Positions 35,984 through 46,122 of a stretch of DNA of 64,000 nt are shown here, one piece after another (the first letter of the stretch is position 1; each line of letters begins with the position of its first letter). Position numbers and translations under genes: made by a program. The notes beneath the pieces were generated by a model, which was not told the DNA's origin, did not search any database, and saw only the letters and a list, made by a program, of their open reading frames with translations. Location of the stretch: the NCBI GenBank assembly GCA_040388605.1, contig JAZKBN010000013.1, positions 62,001-126,000 on the forward strand, in the 5' to 3' direction. This DNA comes from JAZKBN01 sp040388605 (GTDB lineage Bacteria; Bacteroidota; Bacteroidia; Cytophagales; Flexibacteraceae).

Positions 35984-38900
35984 TTATTCTTTTACCAGCC
36001 TCAGGTTGCGTCCGTTTACGGTTACGTGGTAAACGCCGGCAGCCAGGCTTTGCAGGTTAATGGCAGTGCGTGAATCGGCATCCTGCTCAAGCACCAGTCG
36101 GCCAAGGNNNNNNNNNNCTTCAAGACCTTCAATGTAAACCGCGCTTCCGGCCGGGTTAGGGCTAAGCTTCAGGTTATTGCTCAGCAATTGGTTAATTCCT
36201 GTAATTACATAAGGTATTGAGTAGGCCGAAGTACATCCGTTTGCGCTTACTGCACGAACAGTGTAAGTACCCGTTTGCGTGGTGCTGTAAGTAGCTGCGC
36301 TTTGGTTAACAACAGTAGCGCCGTTACGTGCCCACAGGTAAGTTACCCCGCCTGCACCTGCTGTAAAGGTAGTGCCGTCGTAAGTCAGGCTTGGTGCGGC
36401 AGGAATAGCGTCAACTGTAAATGTACGCGGGTTAGATGCTACTGAAGTACAGCTTGCCACAATGGTTTGCAGCGTATAAGTGCCGCTTGTGGTTACAGTA
36501 ATGGCGCGGGTCGTTTCGCCGTTGCTCCATAAATAGCCGTCGATACCTGTAGCGGGTCCGGTTAATGTAGCCTGTCCGCCTTCGCAGAAGGTTAAGGTGC
36601 CGGTTAATGTTACAGCCGGTTTGGCCGGTGAAGCTGTTACAGTTACAACAGTTGCAGCAGATGCCACGGTACATGCTGCGTTGTAAACGCTTACAGTATA
36701 GCTTCCGGCAGTTGTTACGGTAATGCTCTGTGTGCGTGCGCCTGTGCTCCAGATAATGCTGTCGGTACGGCCGGCGGTAAGTACTACGTTGCTGCCTGAG
36801 CAGATGCTCAGCGGGCCGCCTGCGGTAATGGTGGTTGCCGCAGGGGGAGGTGTAACTGTTACCACGCGCGGCAACGATGCCACAGAGGTACAGCTTCCGT
36901 TATAGGTTTGCAGGGTATATGTACCCGGGGTGGTAATCGGATTTGTGCGTGTGGTTACACCGTTGCTCCAAAGGTAGCTGAAGCCGGCAGGACCGCTTAA
37001 TGTAACCGTGTTGCCTTCGCAAAGTGTGAGCGAACCGGTGTTTACAGTAACAGTTGGCCTTCCGGGAGTTGTGTTAACTGTTACAACTACTGTATCTGAA
37101 TTGGTGGTACAGGTTGGGTTGTAGGTACGAACGTAGTAGTTGCCGCCTGTTGTAACTTTAATGCGTTGGGTACGTAAACCGTTGCTCCATATAATGCTGT
37201 CGGCACGGGCGGCGGTGAGTATTACACTGTCGCCGGTACAGAAAGATGTGGCACCTGTAACTGTAAAGGTTGTACGGGCCGGTGCAGGGGTAACAATTAC
37301 CACCCGCGGCAATGATGCCACCGAGGTGCAGGCGCCTGTATACGTTTGCAGGGTATAGGTACCTGCAGTTGTAATACTGATTGCACGTGTTGTTTCACCT
37401 GTGCTCCAAATATAGTTCAGGCCTGCCGGGCCTCTCAGCACAACAGCGCTTCCTTCGCATAATGTAAGCGAGCCGGAGAATACAGTAACTGCAGGCCTTG
37501 CGGGGGCTGTATTAACTATAACAGTTACAGGTGTTGAAGCGGTAGTACAAACGGCATTATATGTACTTACAGTATAGCTGCCCGCTGTTTTAACAGTTAT
37601 GCTTTGAGTGCGTGCTCCGGTGCTCCAGATAATGCTGTCGGCACGGCTTGCGGTGAGTGTTACGCTGTCTCCGGCGCAGAAAGAAAGAGGTCCGCCTGCG
37701 GTTATGGTTGCTGCGGCAGGCGGAGTGCCGGCCCTTACGTTTATAACGTTAGAAACAACAGATGTACAAACGCCTACTATATATCGAACAGTGTACACGC
37801 CCGGGGTGGTAACAAGTATTGTTCTTGTAGTTGCACCTGTGCTCCATAGGTAGCGTGCGCCGCCTGATGTTGGCACCTGTAGGGTAACCCTTCCTGTAGC
37901 ATTGCAGAAATTGGTGTCGGCCGGTATGGCAGCGGTTATTACCGGGGTGCCTACAGTTGTGAAGTTCACTGTTCTTGAAGCAGATACAGCTGAAGTACAA
38001 CCCAATAACATTGCGCGTACAGTATAAGCGCCTCCTGTTTTCACATAAATACTATCGCCTGTAGCGCCATTGCTCCAAAGGAATGAAACGCCTGCAACAC
38101 CGGTGGCTTTCAGCTTAATGCTGTCGCCGGGGCATGATATAGTGGCCGAAGCAACAAAGCTCGGCAGGGCAGGAATTGGGTTAACTGTAAATACAAAAGG
38201 AACTGAAGCTGCACTCATACATGAACCTGAAGTGCTCAGTGTACGTACGGTATATGTTCCAGATGTGCGAACAGCTATGCGGTTAGTAGCTGCACCGTTG
38301 CTCCACATATAATTAAAGCCTGCAGGTGCAATAAGTACTGTGCTGTCGCCTGCACAGGCGGTGCTGTTTCCTATAACGGTAATTGAAGGCTGAACGGCCG
38401 GGTCAACAACCTGTACCAACACGGTATTGCTTACCTGAGAAGTGCAGGCCCCCACTATGCGTGCGCTATAGGCGCCGGCTGCTTTAACATAAATGGTATC
38501 GTTGGTTTCGCCTGTGCTCCAAAGGGCAGTGCGGGCACCGGCAGTTGTAAGCATCAGGCTGTCGCCGGCGCAAATGTTAAAAGGGTTTGCCGGTGAAGTT
38601 GTGGTTACCACGGGCCTGGCCGGCAGGGGTGTAAAGCTTATAGTTATTGCATTGCTTGCATCTGATGCGCAGTTGCCTGAAATACGGCGAATGCTGTATT
38701 GGCCGGCTTGGGTAACTGTGATGCTGCGGGCTGTAGAGCCTGTGTTCCAAACGTAATTGCCGGTATCAGGCATGTTCAGCACAGCAGAGCCGCCGGGGCA
38801 GAAAGATGTGTCGCGGCCGGCAAGTACAGGCGCCTGTAATGAGCAAACTTCCAAAGAAGTGACAATTGATGCCGAGAAGTCAACAGAATCACGGTTGCGG

Positions 38901-40492
38901 TGTGCGCCCCAGGTTCCGCCTGTAATTTCGAATGTACGGTTGCTGTGCGGTTGCACTATATCAGAAACGTAGCCGTTGCTGTAAGTATCTAAATTGAAGA
39001 AGGGGTTGGTAAGGCCAAGATAAACCCCGCCGCTGTCTATGCGAAGCGGTGCTGTCAGGCGCAGGCGGTGGCGTACATATATGTAACCAAAATCATTCAC
39101 GCTTGCGCCAAGGGTATCTGTGGCGTAGCTGCTGTCAGATGTAATATCCCAGCTTTGGATCTGTGTTGATGCGTTCGGCAAAGCGCCGTCGCGGTAAAGT
39201 ACAGGGCGAAGCACGGTAAGGCTTTCGGCAGGAACTGGGAACAGGTCCTGGTCAGGCCACATACAGGTTACCTCCACAGCGGTAATGGTAGCCGGGTAGG
39301 TTGGCGGCGCAAAGTACTGGCCAACAGGACCAAGGTGGCTTTCCAGGTTGTCCATGTTATCTGTGGTGTAGTTCAGCTTCAGTTCGCTGCCTGCACCTTC
39401 TGTTACTACAATACGTGCCGAAGAAACATCATTGTTGCGTGCAAAGCCGGTGCCCTGGTTGCCTGTTGTGGTGGTGCAACGCAAAGCATAGGTGCCTGCG
39501 TAAGGGAAAAACGATGCCGGAATATCGGCCCAGCTGAGCAGGGTATCTTTACCTACAGGGAATTGGGCAGGAGTAAGGGTTTTAACATAAGTTGCTGCGG
39601 GCAGCGCGCGCGATATGCCGTTGCTGTCGTAAAGGCTCAGGGTAAGGGTGGTGTTACCGCCTGCGGCCTGTGTGCCTATATTACCGGAAACGCTTTTAAC
39701 AGGTACAGGTTGACCTTTTTTAGCGAAAATACCCGCGTTTTCAGAATTCAGAACCCATTTAGGTGCTACGTCGCGGTAATTATAAGGAGTTGCGGGCCTG
39801 CTCCAGTGGAACCTGTAGGCCACACCGTTTGCCGGCGGAGTTGCGCGAACGGGCAAACCAACACCGCTTACAGATGCAATGCCGATAGCTACCCTGGCCG
39901 TATAACCGGAATAGAAACGACCGCTCAGGCTCTGGTAATTAAAAATAATGCTTGAATCGGCGCTGTTGAGCACAACCTGGAAGGTGTTGCGGCCGCTTAT
40001 TTCATCAGGTATGCTGTCTCCGTTCCAAAGGGGAACGTTTACATAGCTTAATATGAATTTGGTGCCTATGGTTTGGTAATAAACTGCAGCATCTGCTATA
40101 GGCCTGCCGTCTTTGTGATTAAAAGTAAGATCGGTAAGAAAAGGGCCCATGGTGTTTTTATATGGGCTGCCGGTTGCCAGATATGGGGTGAACCCGGTTG
40201 CTCCCGATGCTATTACTGCCGGTGTTCCGAATTGCAGGTATCCGTTAGAGCCAACAGAAAGTGTTGTGTAGCTGTTCCAGTAGAACTTAAAAGGGAAGCC
40301 GATTGGCACAACGGCGCTCACGTTATCATCGCCCATGCCGCTAAGCTGGGTTCCTGTTCCGGTAATATCGATCCAGGGCGAAGTGGTTTGGGTCCATCGG
40401 TAGCCATACTGATCAGGCCCCTGGGCCTGTGCGGACACGGCGTTCAGCAGCACAAACAGGCAGCATAAAATACGCAGGTAGATTTTTTTCAT
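35984..40492 (-). CDS. large Ig-like-repeat protein with T9SS type A sorting domain
   Basis: About 1502 residues with a signal peptide (LRILCCLFVLLNAVSAQA). The N-terminal third (YRWTQTTSPWIDITGTGTQL, FPFKFYWNSYTTLSVGSNGYLQFG) looks like an adhesin-type beta domain. From about residue 550 a tandem of roughly eleven Ig-like repeats of 75-80 residues follows, with C.GDSV.L......YIWSTG..T..I.V...G.YTV......CTS. The C-terminus (LKLSPNPAGSAVYIEGL ... LAAGVYHVTVNGRNLRLVKE) is a T9SS type A sorting signal, removed on export. Neighbouring repeats are close at nucleotide level, suggesting recent duplication. A 10-N gap at 36108-36117 interrupts the sorting domain, though the frame happens to continue. 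Probably a cell-surface adhesin. Confidence 0.88.
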   Translation of the reverse strand: MKKIYLRILCCLFVLLNAVSAQAQGPDQYGYRWTQTTSPWIDITGTGTQLSGMGDDNVSAVVPIGFPFKFYWNSYTTLSVGSNGYLQFGTPAVIASGATGFTPYLATGSPYKNTMGPFLTDLTFNHKDGRPIADAAVYYQTIGTKFILSYVNVPLWNGDSIPDEISGRNTFQVVLNSADSSIIFNYQSLSGRFYSGYTARVAIGIASVSGVGLPVRATPPANGVAYRFHWSRPATPYNYRDVAPKWVLNSENAGIFAKKGQPVPVKSVSGNIGTQAAGGNTTLTLSLYDSNGISRALPAATYVKTLTPAQFPVGKDTLLSWADIPASFFPYAGTYALRCTTTTGNQGTGFARNNDVSSARIVVTEGAGSELKLNYTTDNMDNLESHLGPVGQYFAPPTYPATITAVEVTCMWPDQDLFPVPAESLTVLRPVLYRDGALPNASTQIQSWDITSDSSYATDTLGASVNDFGYIYVRHRLRLTAPLRIDSGGVYLGLTNPFFNLDTYSNGYVSDIVQPHSNRTFEITGGTWGAHRNRDSVDFSASIVTSLEVCSLQAPVLAGRDTSFCPGGSAVLNMPDTGNYVWNTGSTARSITVTQAGQYSIRRISGNCASDASNAITISFTPLPARPVVTTTSPANPFNICAGDSLMLTTAGARTALWSTGETNDTIYVKAAGAYSARIVGACTSQVSNTVLVQVVDPAVQPSITVIGNSTACAGDSTVLIAPAGFNYMWSNGAATNRIAVRTSGTYTVRTLSTSGSCMSAASVPFVFTVNPIPALPSFVASATISCPGDSIKLKATGVAGVSFLWSNGATGDSIYVKTGGAYTVRAMLLGCTSAVSASRTVNFTTVGTPVITAAIPADTNFCNATGRVTLQVPTSGGARYLWSTGATTRTILVTTPGVYTVRYIVGVCTSVVSNVINVRAGTPPAAATITAGGPLSFCAGDSVTLTASRADSIIWSTGARTQSITVKTAGSYTVSTYNAVCTTASTPVTVIVNTAPARPAVTVFSGSLTLCEGSAVVLRGPAGLNYIWSTGETTRAISITTAGTYTLQTYTGACTSVASLPRVVIVTPAPARTTFTVTGATSFCTGDSVILTAARADSIIWSNGLRTQRIKVTTGGNYYVRTYNPTCTTNSDTVVVTVNTTPGRPTVTVNTGSLTLCEGNTVTLSGPAGFSYLWSNGVTTRTNPITTPGTYTLQTYNGSCTSVASLPRVVTVTPPPAATTITAGGPLSICSGSNVVLTAGRTDSIIWSTGARTQSITVTTAGSYTVSVYNAACTVASAATVVTVTASPAKPAVTLTGTLTFCEGGQATLTGPATGIDGYLWSNGETTRAITVTTSGTYTLQTIVASCTSVASNPRTFTVDAIPAAPSLTYDGTTFTAGAGGVTYLWARNGATVVNQSAATYSTTQTGTYTVRAVSANGCTSAYSIPYVITGINQLLSNNLKLSPNPAGSAVYIEGLEXXXXLGRLVLEQDADSRTAINLQSLAAGVYHVTVNGRNLRLVKE
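36108..36117. other. assembly gap (10 N) in a CDS
   Basis: Ten N in the T9SS sorting domain of the Ig-repeat gene. A uniform 10-N run, also found at 51403, is a placeholder; the true length is unknown and probably several codons, since the sorting domain is short here. Confidence 0.9.
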
Positions 40493-40844
40493 TATAGGTA
40501 AATATTTAGAACAGATAATAAGCCCCTTTAAAAGAGGCCGGGTAAATTTAAATTAAGGCTGTATTAATTGCAGGCAGCTTCGGATGCAGCTTAGCAGCAG
40601 GCAATTTACTCACTACAAATTTGCATTGCATAAGTAAACCGCATTGGGTTTGGCTATGGCGTATTAATACCGCTCAAATTTGCAGGCATCTTTAACAAGA
40701 CACAAACAAAAGAATAAAGGTTGCCGCAGGGCAAACATTTATATTTAAGCGGACAGGAAAAGGTACAAAAGAACCGGCATCCTTATTTCTCCTAAACTAT
40801 CCGGGTTAACCGGATACCAATAAGAAACTGCAGTTTAAATTTAG

Positions 40845-40898
40845 GCCTTTCAAAAACCGGTTACAGGCAGTAAGCCGGTTCTGCGGCTTTTGAAAGGC
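40845..40898 (-). other. 54-nt stem-loop downstream of accA
   Basis: Perfect 11-bp outer stem GCCTTTCAAAA / TTTTGAAAGGC, an asymmetric internal loop, then a second helix ACCGGTTA / TAAGCCGGT with one bulge. No U-run follows, so this may be an mRNA 3'-end structure or a repeat element and not a simple terminator. Confidence 0.5.
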
Positions 40899-40965
40899 GA
40901 ATGTAATTATTTATCGGAATTATGCCAATGAGTTGAACCATGCAGCATAACACTACCTTTTGCAT

Positions 40966-40992
40966 ACACATATAATGCATTAATATATGTGT
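40966..40992. other. AT-rich palindrome near accA 3' end
   Basis: Perfect 9-bp inverted repeat ACACATATA / TATATGTGT with a 9-bp spacer, 32 bp after the accA stop. It may be an operator or an mRNA hairpin. Confidence 0.4.
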
Positions 40993-41023
40993 AAAGAATT
41001 GCGGTAATTAAAAAGCTGCCTGC

Positions 41024-41974
41024 TTATTCAACCACCACTCCCATTTCAGAGAACTTGGCAATTCTCTTATCTATACGTGTTTCGGGGCTGTCTGCCGCCA
41101 GCTCGTGGGCAGTGTCAGTTATTATTTTCCTGATTTTGCGTGCCATGGCAGCCGGGTCGGTATGCGCGCCGCCCAGCGGTTCCTTAATAATTTCATCTAC
41201 CAGGCCGAATTTGTGCATATCCTTGGCGGTGAGCTTCAGGGCTTCTGCGGCCTGCTCCTTGTAATCCCAGCTGCGCCAAAGAATGCTGCTGCAGCTTTCA
41301 GGTGAAATAACGGAGTACCAGGTATTTTCGAGCATCATTACCCTGTCGCCGATGCCTATGCCGAGGGCGCCGCCGCTGGCACCTTCACCAATAACGATGC
41401 AGATGATAGGCACTTTCAGCATAAACATATCGCGGAGGTTGCGGGCAATGGCTTCGCCTTGTCCGCGTTCTTCTGCCTCAATACCGGGGAATGCGCCGGG
41501 AGTATCAATAAAGGTAACCACAGGCATATCAAACTTTTCGGCCATAAGCATCAGGCGCAGGGCCTTGCGATAGCCTTCGGGGTTAGCCATGCCGAAATTG
41601 CGGAACTGCCTTTCCTTGGTATTGCGGCCTTTTTGCTGCCCTATGAGCATATAAGGCTTGCCTGCAATTTCGCCGATGCCGCCAACCATGGCATGGTCGT
41701 CGGCTACGGTGCGGTCGCCGTGCAGCTCGGTAAACTTATCGCAGATGGTGCGAATGTAGTCTAAGGTATAGGGGCGCTCAGGGTGGCGGCTTAGCTGCAC
41801 GCGCTGCCAACGGGTAAGATTACCGTAGGTGTCTTTTTTGAGCTTAATTATTTTCTCCTCCAGGGAGTGCACTGCGTCCTGTACGTCGACATTATTGTCG
41901 CGGGCCAATTGCTTCATGTCGGCCAGCTTGGACTCAAGCTCAGCTATAGGTTTTTCGAAATCCAGCAAAATCAT
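41024..41974 (-). CDS. accA: acetyl-CoA carboxylase carboxyltransferase subunit alpha
   Basis: The 316-residue product is AccA: LLDFEKPIAELESKLADMKQ at the N-terminus, HPERPYTLDYIRTICDKFTELHGDR, GGIGEIAGKPYMLIGQQKGR, FIDTPGAFPGIEAEERGQGEAIA, and GEGASGGALGIGIGDRVMMLENTWYSVISPE, the oxyanion-hole glycine-rich region. With AccD it transfers CO2 from carboxybiotin to acetyl-CoA, the first step of fatty-acid synthesis. Full length. A possible -7 element TACCTTTG lies 79 bp upstream at 42054-42061. No accD is adjacent. Confidence 0.97.
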   Translation of the reverse strand: MILLDFEKPIAELESKLADMKQLARDNNVDVQDAVHSLEEKIIKLKKDTYGNLTRWQRVQLSRHPERPYTLDYIRTICDKFTELHGDRTVADDHAMVGGIGEIAGKPYMLIGQQKGRNTKERQFRNFGMANPEGYRKALRLMLMAEKFDMPVVTFIDTPGAFPGIEAEERGQGEAIARNLRDMFMLKVPIICIVIGEGASGGALGIGIGDRVMMLENTWYSVISPESCSSILWRSWDYKEQAAEALKLTAKDMHKFGLVDEIIKEPLGGAHTDPAAMARKIRKIITDTAHELAADSPETRIDKRIAKFSEMGVVVE

Positions 41975-42053
41975 GGTGTTTTCTTTTTGGCGAAATACAT
42001 AAACTGTAACCGCGGCAGCCCCTGACCGTGTTTATAAAAATCAAAGGCGGGAA

Positions 42054-42061
42054 CAAAGGTA
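42054..42061 (-). promoter_or_regulatory. possible -7 element of accA
   Basis: TACCTTTG on the minus strand, a match to TAnnTTTG, 79 bp before the accA ATG. No clear -33 TTG. Confidence 0.4.
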
Positions 42062-42670
42062 GTATATTTTTGAATCAGGCAGGGGGCGGGAGCAGAAAAC
42101 GTATGCATGACGCCAAATTCGACACCCGGGTTTACTGATTTGTGAAGAGTATTGGCAGCTGTGGCGAATTCAAACATAAACACAGTTGTTTAAAGGCCTG
42201 ATGAATTTTGAAAGTCTTGAAAAATTCAATCGGCCTTTTACACAGGTAAAATATAGATGGCGATAATGTGAGTCCACATTCCATAACGGGAAAGGGCATT
42301 TTTTATGCCCGAATGCTGACAGATGCAGCACAATTTTTTAAACAAATAAGACAACGATATCAATAGTGATAAATTTTATTGTATAAAGTAAAAATAATTT
42401 CGCTTGGCGCGGCTAAGCTATGCTATTAAAAAAGTACAAAAAAACGGAGGTAAGAAACTTTTAATATTGCTAAGCCGTATAGGTACGTTTTTGCATTTTA
42501 CCTATATCTATTACATCGGTACCCGGCGCATTATTGCAATTAAACAAATAAAACATGTCAATTGGTTGGCAATACAGCATTTTTAAAATTTCGACATCTT
42601 AAAGGGATTCAAAAACCATACACGTGTGATAAGTGCCTGACTTTGTATTATTTATATTTTTTGGCGTTCC

Positions 42671-42678
42671 TACTTTTG
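42671..42678 (+). promoter_or_regulatory. possible -7 element of the T9SS beta-helix gene
   Basis: TACTTTTG, 110 bp before the ATG at 42789, with a TTG (42643-42645) 25 bp upstream, slightly beyond usual spacing. Confidence 0.45.
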
Positions 42679-42788
42679 TATCGTTCCTAAAGCGAAGGGG
42701 CAACAAAACACTGTATTTTTTCGCATAAAGGACAACAAAAACTAAGCCAATATTTAATAAACTCATAACCTCACAAATTCTTACAATT

Positions 42789-45700
42789 ATGAAAAAACTA
42801 TTAATCCTGGTTGCGGTGCTCTGTTTGGGCCGGGCAGCTTTTGCACAAACACCAACATCGCCATATACGGTTGATAAAGCCACAGACGAACTTGATACCG
42901 ATTACAGCACCGGTGACTTTTCATTAAGGGAAGCTGTTTACCTGGCCAATTCGAACGCAGGTTCCACAATTAATTTTGCATCCGGCTTAGGTGATGTACA
43001 TATAAGCACCGGAACAATTACAATTACAAAAGCCGTAACAATAGACGGTGGCTCAGGCCAGAATATTTTGCAGGATTTAGCTTCGGGCTATGCTTTTACA
43101 ATGGCTCCTACAGCGGCATCGGATGTTACATTTAAATACCTGAACCTGGGTATTGATGCCGGGCATTCAACAAATTCAGGAGCGGGTTTCACCGTTGGGT
43201 CGGCTTACAAAACCACATTGTTGCTCGACCACGTTAACACCGCCCTAAATAGGGAGGTGATTAGCATAGGTTGTTCAGCCATTTATACCCCCCCCTCAGT
43301 TACCCTTGATTATTGTTCAATAGCCAGCACAGTTTACAGTACGCCAATATATACCAGCATTGGCATATGTGGCGCTTCTGATTTAACTTTTACCAATACA
43401 ACCATTAAGGGCACAAGCAAGATCGCCTTATCAGTATCTAAAATTCCCACAATTTCATTTACGGACTGTAATTTAGATTTTAACTGCCCTGTATCTGGTG
43501 GCCCCGTTGCCCCCATAGTAATCTTTGCCGAGTGCCCGGTATTTAATATTAAGAAGACCCAAATTCTGCGTACATATACCGATGGATCAACCCAAACTAA
43601 TTATCCCATTATACTAAATTCATTCGGTACCGACCTCACAATAGATAGCTGTAATATTGGGATACGCAAGCAATCAGACGGTTCATATACATCTGAACCA
43701 ATAGGGCTGTTGCTTGATTTTTTTGACAACACTGCAATCAGCCCTGCCGGGGTGCGTGGATATACTATAAAAAACTCAAACATTTTTGGCTACACTAATA
43801 TCACAGGAGGATCAGGCGCTCCGCCTGCCTCAGTTACATATAAAGCCTACGTATTAAGAAATCATATTAATGAAGCAGATTCATTATACAGCGGCCTGAT
43901 TAACAATACAAGCTATGCAATCTTCAAAGCCGGAGCTATTGACTTATTTCAATTTACAAGTAATAAGGTTCATGAACACGCATCTTTTGGTCTTGCTCCG
44001 GGTGTTATTGTTTCCAATTTTACAAAAGAAGTTGTTGTAACAGACAATCGTATGAGCGATTATGCATCTACTCCCTCCGCAGGCCCAGGTATTTGCGTAG
44101 ATGTACAAAGCTTTCCCGCCGCATCTACTTCTAAAATAAACATTTCAAGAAATGTTTTTGACAGAGTACAATTAAGCGCGGTCGCAATTAACAGGAAGCG
44201 CACGGGTTATACACCTTATTTATTGACCATTGACGCAGCCTCAATAATTGCAGATAATGCAATTACAAATGCCTCTACTGCAAGTACCTATGCAATAAGT
44301 GTAACTAACTGTGCAGGTACACTTACTGTAACCGGCCCATCAGATCACAGTACTGCTGTAAATAACTCTGTAACCGTAACCGGTGCGACTAAACACAGGG
44401 GCATACAGGTTTCGAACCCCGATGCGGGAACTTACTGCAACGTAATTTTCAGCGGAAATAATACATTGTATAATGCAGGTGCTAATGCCAATACAGGTGA
44501 TGCCGCCGCAATATTGCTGGAAAACGGTAACCTGACATCTAAGCCGGCTCCTGTAATTCAATCAATGGTTAACAACCACGACGGCACTTACAACGTAACC
44601 CTTTGCAGCCTGGGAACTACAGTGAACCCCGTAGTGGATTGCTATACATCAGATAAAGTACGTATGACCAAAGCGTATGTTACAAGCGCTACCGCCTCTT
44701 CAGGCACAGTAACATTTACCAACCTTACCGCACCTATCGACGGCGTATCATTCTGGACCTTTACTGCAACTTACGCAGGCTACGGCACTTCACAGGCTAA
44801 TGAGCCTAAGCTTTTCAATGAATTCAGCTCCGATATTGACCCTGCCTGCTCAACCGCAACTATTACCTTCGTGAAAGGCGACCCATACAGGTATTTTATC
44901 AACAGCAGCAATTATCCGCCAACAAATACATATAATTTGGAGTCAAGTATGCCAATGTGCACCACAACTTCAACCGGTGGCTATTGGGCCGGATTAACTG
45001 CGAACAGCTATACAGTAGCCCTAAACGCTCACGTAGCAGCAAACCCCGGTGTGCCCGATGTAGGATTAAGGCAGCCATATACAGTACCTTATAAAGCAGT
45101 AATTTCAGCGGCAAACCCTACACAAACTGTTTGCGAAGGCAGCACCGCCACCCTGAACCTCACAAATACATCCAGCCACAATTTAACCGTTAAATATGAG
45201 TGGCAATATTCATCTTCATCGTCTTTCAGCTCAATAACTGTTTTGAGCTCGGGTACAATAGCCGCCGATGCCTTACCGAACTATACGACAACTGCATTAA
45301 CTTCCTCTCCGGCAACCAGGTACTATCGTTTAAAAGCGTATAACAGCGAATGCAGCACAGCCACAACCGCAAATACAGCTTACGCAGGACCTTATACTGT
45401 AACGGTGACTAATATCGATACCCCATCCCTGCAAATTGTTAACTGCGTAAGCATAGGCCTTGTAAGCGCCCCGACTGAACCTACTGCTACTATTACCTGG
45501 CATAACGCCTTTGCAGCCGACCCTTCTGTAATTCTTTATACAGGCAACACCTATACCCCTACCGGATGCGGTAAGTACTTCGCTAAATTCAGCTACCCAA
45601 GCTGTGGCTTTACAACATCTGCTGAAAAATACTTCTCAGCCGTACTCAGCAGCACACCTTTCCGCCTGGCCGCAACTGATGACGCGCCAACCAAAGCCGA

Positions 45701-45968
45701 GCCTGCCGCAACCGTTGTCCATACCGCAGTAGAAAACAACAGTAAGGCTGTTATTTACCCCAACCCCACTTCAGGCAGCTTCGATATGAAGCTTAATGCT
45801 GAAATGCGCATCAGCAACATGCAGGGTCAATTGGTTTATACCGCACCTGTATCTGACCTCAACAACCTGCCGTCGCCTGATTTGAGCAACTTGCCGACCG
45901 GCGTTTACATGGTAAGTCTGCACGTGGGCGGCGCACCTGTAATTCGCCAGACTGTGGTAAAAAAATAA
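42789..45968 (+). CDS. large secreted beta-helix-like protein with T9SS type A sorting domain
   Basis: A 1059-residue protein with a signal peptide (KKLLILVAVLCLGRAAFAQ). The start of the mature chain has TGDFSLREAVYLANSNAG, a CSLREA-like motif, followed by TITITKAVTIDGGSGQNIL and a long run of short strand repeats typical of a right-handed parallel beta-helix (about 60-560). A later part (about 770-860) is Ig/fibronectin-like (TVCEGSTATLNLTNTSSHNLTVKYEWQYS). The C-terminus KAVIYPNPTSGSFDMKL ... LPTGVYMVSLHVGGAPVIRQTVVKK is a complete T9SS type A signal. Function unknown; beta-helix proteins of this sort are adhesins or polysaccharide-active. Confidence 0.85.
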   Translation: MKKLLILVAVLCLGRAAFAQTPTSPYTVDKATDELDTDYSTGDFSLREAVYLANSNAGSTINFASGLGDVHISTGTITITKAVTIDGGSGQNILQDLASGYAFTMAPTAASDVTFKYLNLGIDAGHSTNSGAGFTVGSAYKTTLLLDHVNTALNREVISIGCSAIYTPPSVTLDYCSIASTVYSTPIYTSIGICGASDLTFTNTTIKGTSKIALSVSKIPTISFTDCNLDFNCPVSGGPVAPIVIFAECPVFNIKKTQILRTYTDGSTQTNYPIILNSFGTDLTIDSCNIGIRKQSDGSYTSEPIGLLLDFFDNTAISPAGVRGYTIKNSNIFGYTNITGGSGAPPASVTYKAYVLRNHINEADSLYSGLINNTSYAIFKAGAIDLFQFTSNKVHEHASFGLAPGVIVSNFTKEVVVTDNRMSDYASTPSAGPGICVDVQSFPAASTSKINISRNVFDRVQLSAVAINRKRTGYTPYLLTIDAASIIADNAITNASTASTYAISVTNCAGTLTVTGPSDHSTAVNNSVTVTGATKHRGIQVSNPDAGTYCNVIFSGNNTLYNAGANANTGDAAAILLENGNLTSKPAPVIQSMVNNHDGTYNVTLCSLGTTVNPVVDCYTSDKVRMTKAYVTSATASSGTVTFTNLTAPIDGVSFWTFTATYAGYGTSQANEPKLFNEFSSDIDPACSTATITFVKGDPYRYFINSSNYPPTNTYNLESSMPMCTTTSTGGYWAGLTANSYTVALNAHVAANPGVPDVGLRQPYTVPYKAVISAANPTQTVCEGSTATLNLTNTSSHNLTVKYEWQYSSSSSFSSITVLSSGTIAADALPNYTTTALTSSPATRYYRLKAYNSECSTATTANTAYAGPYTVTVTNIDTPSLQIVNCVSIGLVSAPTEPTATITWHNAFAADPSVILYTGNTYTPTGCGKYFAKFSYPSCGFTTSAEKYFSAVLSSTPFRLAATDDAPTKAEPAATVVHTAVENNSKAVIYPNPTSGSFDMKLNAEMRISNMQGQLVYTAPVSDLNNLPSPDLSNLPTGVYMVSLHVGGAPVIRQTVVKK

Positions 45969-45997
45969 GCGACAAATAAAACCTCCGGGTTATACCC

Positions 45998-46042
45998 AAA
46001 CCCTCGACTGAGTCAGCAATGATTCAGTCGGGGGTTTTTGAT
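45998..46042 (+). terminator. terminator of the beta-helix gene
   Basis: Stem AAACCCTCGACTGA / TCAGTCGGGGGTTT with one mismatch, followed by TTGATTTT, 30 bp after the stop codon. Confidence 0.75.
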
Positions 46043-46063
46043 TTTGACCCTTACCACCCCCCA

Positions 46064-46091
46064 ACAAAAAACCCCGGCCATAAGCCGGGGT
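46064..46091 (-). terminator. terminator of the RND efflux operon
   Basis: Perfect 7-bp GC stem CCCCGGC / GCCGGGG with a 5-nt loop; on the minus strand TTTTTTG follows. It lies 32 bp after the RND stop. Confidence 0.8.
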
Positions 46092-46122
46092 CTTTCAGTA
46101 TCTGAAACTCTAAACTAAAATC

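Larger units (their letters stand above)
40493..41023. other. intergenic region with two hairpins, 531 bp
   Basis: Between accA (upstream on the minus strand) and the Ig-repeat gene. It holds the hairpin 40845-40898 and the palindrome 40966-40992. No TAnnTTTG element was found near 40492 and no ORF is convincing. Confidence 0.4.
41975..42788. other. AT-rich divergent intergenic region, 814 bp
   Basis: Holds candidate -7 elements for both flanking genes: TACCTTTG (42054-42061, minus, for accA) and TACTTTTG (42671-42678, plus, for the T9SS protein). A small perfect hairpin GGGCAT / ATGCCC lies at 42294-42310. The short frame at 42404-42586 lacks an ATG-initiated, protein-like sequence and was not called. 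Nothing else recognised. Confidence 0.4.

Noticed and set aside
42404..42586. 60-residue ORF upstream of the T9SS protein
   Set aside because: It has no ATG start (TTG only), low-complexity content and no neighbour support.
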